From Comamonadaceae bacterium (GTDB lineage Bacteria; Pseudomonadota; Gammaproteobacteria; Burkholderiales; Burkholderiaceae_C): a stretch of DNA of 64,000 nucleotides. Every line of letters starts with the position of its first letter. Within the stretch, counting starts at the first letter, position 1. The stretch is taken from contig JAIXUC010000002.1 in the NCBI GenBank assembly GCA_027483665.1, positions 1 to 64,000 on the forward strand, in the 5' to 3' direction. Both the position numbers and the translations under genes were made by a program. The notes beneath the pieces are model-generated. The model worked only from the letters and a program-made list of their open reading frames with translations, did not search any database and was not told where the DNA came from. Below, in pieces: positions 34,095 to 41,252 of the stretch.

Positions 34095-35546
34095 ATGATC
34101 GCCTCCCTATTACAAATGATGGGTTTTCCTCTGGCGAAAGCGCCGTCCGGTGGCGCGGCTGCTGCTGTTTCTTCAGAAGTCGGCCGAGCGCCCGCCCGCG
34201 ACAAGGCAGACAAAGATCACCCAGCAGCAGGTGCCTCCGCCAAGGCAGGCAAGCCCGGCAAGGCGGGAAAATCAACCAAAGGGCAGTCGATGGCATCCAA
34301 GTCCGCTCCGAAGAATGCAGCCAAGCCTGCAGCCAAGCCTTCCAAGAAGCCCGTCGGCAAACCGGCAGCCAAACCGAGCGCCAAGGCTGCCTCCGCCAAG
34401 TCCAGCGGCAAGCCCAAGTCCAGCGACAAGCAGCCGCCCCAGGCGAAAGCCGCAAAAACAGCGGCCGCCAAGGCGAAGGCTCCTGCCAAGGCTCAGGTTC
34501 CGGGTAAGACCACCCCGAAGCAGGCAGGCAAGCCCGCGGGTAAGGTGTCTTTGAAAGCGCCAGCCAAGTCGCCGGGTAAAGCGACTACCAAAGCCACACC
34601 TAAAGTCACACCTAAATCGACTCCTAAATCGCTCGCCCCGACTGCTGGCAAATCTGCTGGCAAAGTCGCTGGAAAAGCTGTGGCCAAGGTATCGCCAAAA
34701 ACATCAGCCAAGGCGGTCGTCAAGGCGTCGACCAAGCCATCCGTCAAACCTTCCACCAAGCCAGCGGCAAAAGCCAGCTCGGTTGCACCACTCAAGCAGG
34801 CTCCCATCGTCAATTCCCCAACCGCTTCCAAGTCATTGGCAAAGACAGCTACCAAAGCACCGGCAGGCACGGGCCTGAAGTCGGTGTCTTCCGCCCCTTC
34901 TTCCAAGCAGGTACCTGCTGCGCCGCCACCTGTGGTGGTCGTGGCCGCACCGCGTTCCTCCAGGGCGGCCCGGCTCGCGTCTTTGACAGTTCCCTCCATG
35001 GCTGCGCCAGTGGTTTCCACGGCGGCCAAGTCCAGTTACTTTCCTTCCATGCCCAGTCCAGTCACCAGCCCCTTCACGCCCACCCCAGCCAAGAAAGACC
35101 CCAAGCTCGCCAACAACTGGAAGACCAGGCCACTCGACCAGCTGACAGATGCAGACGTCATGGCCATGCCGGATTCGGAGTACATGAACGTCACGCAAAT
35201 GGCGTTCTTTCGATTGGTGCTCACGGGGCTCAAACGCGACATCTTGGCCAATGCCGGTGAAACAACCGAGCATTTGCGCGAAGACACTGTGATCGTTCCA
35301 GACCCGGCAGATCGGGCCACCATTGAAGAAGAGCATGCCTTGGAGTTGCGTACCCGAGATCGGGAGCGCAAGCTGCTCAAGAAAATCGAGCAGTCGATTC
35401 AGCGCATTGACTCTGGCGACTACGGCTATTGCGACGAAACGGGTGAGCCCATTGGTGTGGGCCGTTTGCTGGCGCGGCCCACGGCCACCTTGTCGCTGGA
35501 GGCGCAGCAGCGTCGCGAGCTCAAGCAAAAGATGTTCGGCGACTGA
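34095..35546 (+). CDS. dksA: DksA-type RNA polymerase-binding regulator with a long Lys/Ala/Pro-rich N-terminus
   Basis: This 483-residue protein; E. coli DksA is 151. Residues about 20-330 are low-complexity Lys/Ala/Pro/Ser repeats of the histone H1/AlgP kind (KPAAKP, KSAGKVAGKAVAK). The DksA part begins near residue 336: a helix PLDQLTDADVMAM, the coiled-coil tip DPADRATIEEEHALELR with the DxxDxA acidic motif, and the C-terminal helix. The zinc finger keeps only Cys446 (GYCDETGEPIG); the other three cysteines are replaced, as in other cysteine-poor DksAs. It should bind the polymerase secondary channel with ppGpp; the tail may bind nucleic acid. Confidence 0.88.
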   Translation: MIASLLQMMGFPLAKAPSGGAAAAVSSEVGRAPARDKADKDHPAAGASAKAGKPGKAGKSTKGQSMASKSAPKNAAKPAAKPSKKPVGKPAAKPSAKAASAKSSGKPKSSDKQPPQAKAAKTAAAKAKAPAKAQVPGKTTPKQAGKPAGKVSLKAPAKSPGKATTKATPKVTPKSTPKSLAPTAGKSAGKVAGKAVAKVSPKTSAKAVVKASTKPSVKPSTKPAAKASSVAPLKQAPIVNSPTASKSLAKTATKAPAGTGLKSVSSAPSSKQVPAAPPPVVVVAAPRSSRAARLASLTVPSMAAPVVSTAAKSSYFPSMPSPVTSPFTPTPAKKDPKLANNWKTRPLDQLTDADVMAMPDSEYMNVTQMAFFRLVLTGLKRDILANAGETTEHLREDTVIVPDPADRATIEEEHALELRTRDRERKLLKKIEQSIQRIDSGDYGYCDETGEPIGVGRLLARPTATLSLEAQQRRELKQKMFGD

Positions 35547-35582
35547 TCTCGGCCCGGCCACCCTCACCGCTACAACAGGGCC

Positions 35583-37421
35583 ATGTCCCAAGAAGACACC
35601 AACGCCGGAGGACTGCTGTCCAAGGTGGTGAAGTTCGTGAAGAACCCCACCGTCAGCTGGTCTGAGCTCGACCGGGCGGACGAAGACAAAGAGGCCACCT
35701 ACAGCAAGGCGGTGCTCAAGGAAATGATCGAACGCAAGCGGCGAAACGACTTCGTGCGCAAGCGGGAATTCGACATGCTGCGCAAGATCCGCCGTCAAGG
35801 GGTTCTGGCGGGTGATGACCCAGCCGGCAGGCCCTCTTTCTTTCACAGCAGCTTGCCCTCACGCCCCGACGACAGGGCTCAGACCCTGCGAAAAATCGAT
35901 GAGATCGAAGCGCAAATGTCGCAGCAGTGGTGGAAGACCAAGCATGCGGGGGGCGCCGCCGGTGCGCCCGGCGTTCAGGCGGGCTCAGGCGGTCCCCAAA
36001 GCCAGCCTTTGATGGGCCCGGACTCCGACCTGCCGCTGCATCAGAACCCCATCACCATCGACCCGGCGCTGGCAGACCAACACCGCGAGCAGGCTTCCTT
36101 TCAGCCAACCGACGCAGAGGCCGTTCGACCTTCACGCGCCAGCGAGCTGTCCTATGTCCGGACTCGACCCACCCCGATGGAGGAGAAGGCAGCAGCAGCG
36201 GCCCTCGCGCAGCCCGTTCGTTTGCCTGAGCCGCCCGTGCCGATGTTGCCGGACACCTTCACACCGACCGAGGTGTCGCCACTGGACGCAAACGAGTTCG
36301 TGCACGACCCCGAGCTGGAAGAAGCCGCCATCCGTTTTGCCAACGGTGACAACGAGGGGGCAGAGGCTGGCCTGCTGGAGGCCATTGGGACGGGCGGACC
36401 ACGCCGCGGCCATGACGAAACCTGGATGACCTTGTTCGACCTTTATCGGGCCACAGGGCAACAAGAGCGATTCGAGAGTGTCGCCATCGATTACGCGGCC
36501 CGTTTCGGGCGCACGGGTCCAGCCTGGTTTTCTGTTCCAGAACTGGTTCAGCGCATGAGCGCTGGAGATGGCAGTTCAGGCGCCACGTTCGGGGCAGATT
36601 GGAAGGCACCGGCTGACTTGGGCTTGCAAACCGTCGCGGTGCTCTCTTTGCAACTGGATAAAGCTGTCGCTCCGTGGCGACTGGACTGGTCGCGCTTGAA
36701 GAGGCTCGACGACGACGCCCTCGAGCCCTTGTGCAGGTTGTTCAATTCCTGGTGTGGCCGAGATGTGAGCTTGGCGTTCATGGCCAGCGATCAACTCGAC
36801 AGCGTCTTGAGACAAGGCGCGCCCTCAGCTGACAAATCCGTGGATCCGGCGCGCTGGCATGTGCGCTTGGCGGCACTGCGTGTCATGAATCGGCCCGATG
36901 AATTCGAACTGGCGGCGCTGGACTACTGCGTAACCTATGAAGTGTCGCCACCTTCATGGGAAACGCCCCGCTGCCGCTACCAGGCGTTGGACAGCGAGGG
37001 TAATTTCTTGTCGACCCACACCATCGTGGGAGACCATCTGCGCGATACCTCGCGGGCAAGGCTAGAGGGTTACGACGCTGCGCACGTTGAAACCGAGCTG
37101 CTTTCGATGGGTCAAGACGCCTCGCTTGCACCCCACGCGGGAGCCCTGGCCGTTGACCTTGCTGGCGAGGTCTTGGGCGATGCAGCTGCGGCGCTGGCTG
37201 TGCTGGACGCGCGCTTGCAGCAAGAAGGCATCACCCGGATCTCCTGCACCCACCTGATCCGCGTGGATTTCGCAGCAGCCGGCACTTTGCTGAACTGGGT
37301 AACACAGCGCCAAGCGGAAGGCCGACTGGTGCATTTCGTTGACCTCAACCGCTTGATCGCTACGTTTTTCAACGTCATCGGCATCAACGACCACGCTCGC
37401 ATCGCCGCCAGGCGACATTGA
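35583..37421 (+). CDS. Large uncharacterised protein with a C-terminal STAS-like domain
   Basis: This 612-residue soluble protein of unknown function shows no signal or membrane segment. Residues 1-90 are charged (KVVKFVKNPTVSW; then KRRNDFVRKREFDMLRKIRR). Residues 100-220 are low-complexity and Pro/Ala-rich. From about 235 (VHDPELEEAAIRFANGDNEG) a helical-repeat-like region begins. The last 100 residues have alternating beta/alpha character ending HLIRVDFAAAGTLLNWVTQR and VHFVDLNRLIATFFNVIGI, which resembles a STAS (anti-sigma antagonist) domain. I recall similar proteins next to the dcw cluster in Burkholderiales, but no function is established. It lies between dksA and mraZ. Confidence 0.6.
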   Translation: MSQEDTNAGGLLSKVVKFVKNPTVSWSELDRADEDKEATYSKAVLKEMIERKRRNDFVRKREFDMLRKIRRQGVLAGDDPAGRPSFFHSSLPSRPDDRAQTLRKIDEIEAQMSQQWWKTKHAGGAAGAPGVQAGSGGPQSQPLMGPDSDLPLHQNPITIDPALADQHREQASFQPTDAEAVRPSRASELSYVRTRPTPMEEKAAAAALAQPVRLPEPPVPMLPDTFTPTEVSPLDANEFVHDPELEEAAIRFANGDNEGAEAGLLEAIGTGGPRRGHDETWMTLFDLYRATGQQERFESVAIDYAARFGRTGPAWFSVPELVQRMSAGDGSSGATFGADWKAPADLGLQTVAVLSLQLDKAVAPWRLDWSRLKRLDDDALEPLCRLFNSWCGRDVSLAFMASDQLDSVLRQGAPSADKSVDPARWHVRLAALRVMNRPDEFELAALDYCVTYEVSPPSWETPRCRYQALDSEGNFLSTHTIVGDHLRDTSRARLEGYDAAHVETELLSMGQDASLAPHAGALAVDLAGEVLGDAAAALAVLDARLQQEGITRISCTHLIRVDFAAAGTLLNWVTQRQAEGRLVHFVDLNRLIATFFNVIGINDHARIAARRH

Positions 37422-37608
37422 GCCGGGGCGCGGTGTGCGCCACACCACCGCTGCCCAGACCCACCTGAAGGGGTGGCCAATCTCTTGAGCTGTCACATTC
37501 ACATGTGACGCTAAGTGCCTTATCTAGAACGACTTTTCCAGTTCTGATGCGCATTTCAAGACTCACCTAAGTCCTTGATTTCATTACAAAAAAAGCCGTT
37601 TTCAGCGC
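37422..37608 (+). other. Gene-free stretch upstream of the dcw promoter, with a palindrome
   Basis: No gene is seen between 37422 and 37750. Near the end of the upstream gene a GC-rich hairpin (around 37430-37451) has no T run. A perfect palindrome GTCACAT-TCAC-ATGTGAC lies at 37492-37509 and may be a protein-binding site; it does not have the CRP half-site order. An A/T-rich stretch follows at about 37575-37600, typical of an upstream promoter region. Confidence 0.5.
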
Positions 37609-37673
37609 TTGTGCGCGCAGCTTTTCCTGCTACAGTGCAAAAAAGTGCAATTTAGTGGTGCTTAGTGCCATTG
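37609..37673 (+). promoter_or_regulatory. dcw promoter with four-repeat MraZ operator
   Basis: TTGTGC (37609-37614), a 16-bp spacer and TACAGT (37631-37636) form a sigma70 promoter. Four direct repeats beginning AGTG start at 37634, 37644, 37654 and 37664, exactly 10 bp apart and overlapping the -10 and start point. MraZ proteins bind short G-rich direct repeats with this spacing upstream of their own gene, so this is very likely the autoregulatory operator of the cluster. The mraZ start is about 80 bp further. Confidence 0.75.
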
Positions 37674-37750
37674 AACTGCTTTTCAGGTCTTGGAGGTGGC
37701 GCTAGCAGCCCTCCGCCAAGGCGAGTCGCTGTACCGAGGGTGATCAGGTC

Positions 37751-38179
37751 GTGTTTCAAGGTGCTTCATCGCTGAGTCTGGATGCCAAGGGGCGGCTGTC
37801 TGTGCCGACTCGGCACCGCGACGTGCTGAGTGCCACCGCCGGCGGTCAACTGACCATCACGCGCCACCCGCACGGCTGTCTCATGGTGTTTCCGCGTCCG
37901 GCTTGGGAACAGTTCCGCGAGCGCATCGCGGCCTTGCCGATGTCGGCCCAATGGTGGAAGCGCATCTTGTTGGGTAACGCGATGGATGTGGACATGGACG
38001 CTACAGGGCGGGTGCTCATTTCGCCCGAACTGCGCACCGCCGCTGGGTTGACACGCGACGCGATGCTGCTCGGCATGGGCAACCACTTCGAGCTCTGGGA
38101 TCGTGCCCAGTACGAGGCACAAGAGGCGCAGGCCATGCAGGGTGAAGTGCCTGAAGCCTTGCGAGATTTTTCTTTCTGA
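37751..38179 (+). CDS. mraZ: Transcriptional regulator MraZ
   Basis: This 142-residue protein consists of two AbrB-like swapped-hairpin domains, each with a family motif: [17 protein letters not shown] near the N-terminus and [16 protein letters not shown] in the second half. MraZ forms ring-like oligomers and represses the dcw promoter. The start is a GTG at 37751 with only a weak ribosome site. It is the first gene of the cell-wall/division cluster, 9 bp before rsmH. Four 10-bp-spaced repeats over the promoter are the expected target. Confidence 0.96.
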   Translation: MFQGASSLSLDAKGRLSVPTRHRDVLSATAGGQLTITRHPHGCLMVFPRPAWEQFRERIAALPMSAQWWKRILLGNAMDVDMDATGRVLISPELRTAAGLTRDAMLLGMGNHFELWDRAQYEAQEAQAMQGEVPEALRDFSF

Positions 38180-38188
38180 GCCGAAGCG

Positions 38189-39145
38189 GTGGAACCCTCA
38201 TGGTCACACACCACCGTCCTGTTGAACGAAGCCATCGAGGCCCTTCAGATCAACCCGGACGGTCACTATGTCGACGCCACCTATGGCCGAGGCGGGCACA
38301 CCCGCCTGATCTTGTCGCGCCTGTCGGCCAACGGGCGACTGACCGTGTTCGACAAAGACCCAGAAGCTGTCGCGCACGCGCTGGCGCTGGCAGACCCGAG
38401 GTTGTCGGTGCGCCACGAAGGCTTTTCCGCCTTGGGCGACTTGCCATCAGCCAGTGCAAATGGCGTGTTGATGGACTTGGGCGTCAGCTCACCGCAAATC
38501 GACAACCCTGCGCGCGGCTTTTCATTTCGCGGCGACGGCCCGCTAGACATGCGCATGGACAACACCCGCGGCCAGAGCGTGGCGCAGTGGTTGGCCAGCG
38601 CCGACACCCCAACCATTGCGGAGGTGATTCGTGACCATGGCGAAGAACGGTTTGCTGTTCCGATTGCAAAGGCGATTGTTGCTCGCCGACAGGAAGGGCG
38701 GCCTGTTGCAAGCACCGCCGAGCTGGCCGCCCTCGTGGCTGGCGCGGTCAAAACCCGCGAGCCGGGCCAGAACCCTGCAACGCGCACATTTCAGGCTTTT
38801 CGGATTTTCATCAATGCCGAGCTTGAAGAGCTGCAAGCGGCGCTAGACGCGTCGCTCGATGTGCTCATGCCACAAGGACGTCTGGTGGTGATCAGTTTCC
38901 ATTCGCTGGAAGACCGCATCGTCAAGCAGTTCATCGCCCGCCACGCGCGCGAGGTGGTGGACCGTCGCGCCCCGGGTTGGATGCTGCAAGGCAGCGCGCC
39001 TTTGGCGCTCGAGGCTTTGGGGCGCGTGCGCGCAGGGGCGCAGGAGATCGCAGCCAACCCGAGGTCGCGCAGCGCCGTGATGCGCGTGGCCAGCCGCACC
39101 GATGTACCCAAGGCCGATTTCTCGGTACGCGGGAGTCAAGCATGA
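38189..39145 (+). CDS. rsmH: 16S rRNA (cytosine1402-N4)-methyltransferase
   Basis: This 318-residue SAM-dependent enzyme (MraW) methylates N4 of C1402 in 16S rRNA. The N-terminus [13 protein letters not shown], the SAM motif [36 protein letters not shown] and the late [14 protein letters not shown] are all family signatures. The GTG at 38189 is the start; no ATG is available in frame nearby. Its TGA overlaps the ftsL ATG (ATGA), so division gene ftsL is coupled to its translation. Confidence 0.96.
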   Translation: MEPSWSHTTVLLNEAIEALQINPDGHYVDATYGRGGHTRLILSRLSANGRLTVFDKDPEAVAHALALADPRLSVRHEGFSALGDLPSASANGVLMDLGVSSPQIDNPARGFSFRGDGPLDMRMDNTRGQSVAQWLASADTPTIAEVIRDHGEERFAVPIAKAIVARRQEGRPVASTAELAALVAGAVKTREPGQNPATRTFQAFRIFINAELEELQAALDASLDVLMPQGRLVVISFHSLEDRIVKQFIARHAREVVDRRAPGWMLQGSAPLALEALGRVRAGAQEIAANPRSRSAVMRVASRTDVPKADFSVRGSQA

Positions 39146-39522
39146 CGCGCATCAACCTGCTTTTGCTGCTCGCTGTCGTTTTCAGCGCGCTGTATCTGGT
39201 GCGCGTGCAATATGAGTCGCGCCGCCTGACCGCGACGCTCGATCGCGCAGAGGCCCAAGGCAGAGCACTGGCGATCGAAGCTGACAGGCTGGAAGTAGAC
39301 CAACGCGCGCAGAGCACACCCGCCCGCGTCGAGCGCCTGGCCCGCAGCGAGTTGCAGATGCGTGTGGCCACACCCGCCATTACCCGCTACGTGCGATTGC
39401 CCGAGACCAGTGCCGAGCGTGGGGGCACCCTGCCCGACGCCGGGCCGCCCCCAGTCGGGCAGCGCCCCCTCGGGGGGCAGGGAGGCAACGCCAGTGCCGA
39501 GCGTGGGGGTTCTATCCAATGA
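39142..39522 (+). CDS. ftsL: Cell division protein FtsL with a repeat-derived C-terminal tail
   Basis: This 126-residue bitopic membrane protein has a short cytoplasmic end, a membrane helix at residues about 4-19 ([16 protein letters not shown]) and a periplasmic coiled coil ([29 protein letters not shown]). It works with FtsB and FtsQ to activate FtsW-FtsI. Family homology ends near residue 90. The last 35 or so residues, rich in Gly and Pro and carrying SAERGG twice, come from an inserted palindromic repeat. It overlaps rsmH and ftsI by ATGA at each end, so the insertion has kept both the frame and the coupling. Confidence 0.88.
   Translation: MTRINLLLLLAVVFSALYLVRVQYESRRLTATLDRAEAQGRALAIEADRLEVDQRAQSTPARVERLARSELQMRVATPAITRYVRLPETSAERGGTLPDAGPPPVGQRPLGGQGGNASAERGGSIQ
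39407..39509 (+). repeat. Palindromic repeat element flanked by 19-bp direct repeats inside ftsL
   Basis: The 19-bp sequence CCAGTGCCGAGCGTGGGGG occurs at 39407-39425 and again at 39491-39509, 84 bp (28 codons) apart. Between them lie two perfect stems: CTGCCCGAC (39430-39438) with GTCGGGCAG (39454-39462), and GCCCCC-TC-GGGGGC at 39464-39477. The layout resembles small REP-like palindromic elements that are scattered in Comamonadaceae genomes. Insertion or duplication has preserved the ftsL reading frame. Confidence 0.75.
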
Positions 39523-41252
39523 CCAGAGGCCTGCGCTACACCTCGAGCCCTTTGCTGGCTTCGCCCACACCCGTGTGGCGCAGCAAGTTCATCGTTGCGG
39601 CGATGGCTTTGGGTTTTTTGGTGCTGGCCAGCCGCGCGGCTTACGTGCAAGTGCTGGGCAACGACTTTTTCCAGCGTCAAGGCGAGGTGCGCTTTGCGCG
39701 CACGCTGGAGCTGCCCGCCAATCGGGGCCGCATCTTGGATCGCAATGGTCTGATCCTGGCTTCCAGCGTGCAGGCGCGCAGCGTTTGGGCCATCCCCGAA
39801 GACATCGAGCGCGACCCCAAGCGCCTCAAAGAGCTGGCGCGTTTGCTGGAGATGACCCCCGCCAACCTGGATCGCCGTCTGGCCGACGAAGACAAGACCT
39901 TCGTCTGGCTCAAGCGGCAGGTCGACGACGCAGTGGCGCAGAAGATCGAGGCGCTACAGATCAAGGGTGTGCATTTCCGCAAGGAGTACCGCCGCCAATA
40001 CCCAGAGGGCGAGGCCCTGGCCCATGTGGTGGGGTTCACCAACGTCGAAGACCGCGGGCAGGAGGGAGTCGAGCTCATCTTCAACGACCAGCTCGCCGGG
40101 CGTGCAGGCTCGCGCCGCGTCATCAAGGACCGTTTGGGCCAAGTCGTGGAAGATGTGGGCGATCAACTGGCACCGCTGGATGGGCAAGACCTGCAGCTCT
40201 CCATCGATAGCAAGGTGCAGTACTTTGCCTGGGCTCGTCTGCGCGAAGCGGTGCAGCGACACAAAGCCAAGGCCGGCAGCGTGGTGGTGTTGGATGCTCA
40301 GACAGGCGAGGTTCTGGCCCTCACCAATTACCCCAGCTATTCGCCCACACGCCGGCAAAACCTGAGCGGCGCACAGCTGCGCAACCGCGCGCTCACCGAC
40401 ACCTTCGAGCCAGGATCGACCGTCAAGCCCTTCATCACCGCCTTGGCTTTGCAGCAGGGCATTGCCAAGCCCAGCACCGTCATCCAAACAGGCCCTGGGC
40501 GCCTGATGATTGGCGGCTCCAGCATTGGTGACGCCCACCCACACGACGCACTCACCGTGAGCGAGGTGCTGCAAAAGTCCAGCAACGTCGGCACGGTGAA
40601 GTTGGCCATGCAGATGCAGCCGCGTCAGATGTGGGATGCCTACAGCGCGGTGGGCTTTGGCCAGAAGCCGCCGGTGCCGTTTCCTGGCGTGGCCAGTGGC
40701 CGCTTAAGGCCTTACAAAACCTGGCGTCCCATCGAGCAGGCCACGATGAGCTACGGCTACGGCCTGTCCACCAGCCTGTTTCAACTGGCGCGTGCCTACA
40801 CCGTGTTCGCGCACGACGGCGAACTGGTGATGCCGAGCTTGCTGAAGGTCGATCACCCTGTGGCGGGTCAACGCGTGATGTCGGCAGAGCATGCAGCGCA
40901 GGTGCGCGAGATGCTGCACTTGGCAACAGGTGCTGGCGGCACAGCCCCCAAATCGCAGACCGTGGGCTACTCCGTGGGCGGCAAAACCGGGACCGCCCGC
41001 AAGCAAGAGGGCACGGGTTACGCCGATAAAAAGTACCGCGGCTTTTTTGTGGGCTTGGCGCCTGCAGACAAGCCGCGCATCGTGGTCGCTGTGATGATCG
41101 ACGAGCCCAGCGATGGCAAGTATTTCGGCGGCGACGTGGCAGCTCCGGTGTTTGCCGAGACGGTGCAGCAGACCCTGCGCATGTTGGGCGTGCAGCCTGA
41201 CATGTCGGTCAAGCCTCAGGTGGTCACCTCGCCGGTGGTGGAGTCGTTCTGA
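39519..41252 (+). CDS. ftsI: Septal peptidoglycan transpeptidase FtsI (PBP3)
   Basis: This 577-residue class B penicillin-binding protein cross-links septal peptidoglycan as partner of FtsW. One N-terminal membrane helix (residues about 25-45) is followed by the pedestal domain (ANRGRILDRNGLILA) and the transpeptidase domain. Active-site serine is Ser300 in FEPGSTVKPF, the second motif is SSN at 354-356, and the third is KTG at 489-491 (VGGKTGTARK). It overlaps ftsL by four bases and murE-murF by one. Confidence 0.96.
   Translation: MTRGLRYTSSPLLASPTPVWRSKFIVAAMALGFLVLASRAAYVQVLGNDFFQRQGEVRFARTLELPANRGRILDRNGLILASSVQARSVWAIPEDIERDPKRLKELARLLEMTPANLDRRLADEDKTFVWLKRQVDDAVAQKIEALQIKGVHFRKEYRRQYPEGEALAHVVGFTNVEDRGQEGVELIFNDQLAGRAGSRRVIKDRLGQVVEDVGDQLAPLDGQDLQLSIDSKVQYFAWARLREAVQRHKAKAGSVVVLDAQTGEVLALTNYPSYSPTRRQNLSGAQLRNRALTDTFEPGSTVKPFITALALQQGIAKPSTVIQTGPGRLMIGGSSIGDAHPHDALTVSEVLQKSSNVGTVKLAMQMQPRQMWDAYSAVGFGQKPPVPFPGVASGRLRPYKTWRPIEQATMSYGYGLSTSLFQLARAYTVFAHDGELVMPSLLKVDHPVAGQRVMSAEHAAQVREMLHLATGAGGTAPKSQTVGYSVGGKTGTARKQEGTGYADKKYRGFFVGLAPADKPRIVVAVMIDEPSDGKYFGGDVAAPVFAETVQQTLRMLGVQPDMSVKPQVVTSPVVESF

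Noticed and set aside
37492-37509. CRP/FNR-type binding site
   Set aside because: The dyad reads TCACA...TGTGA, the opposite half-site order to the CRP consensus TGTGA...TCACA.
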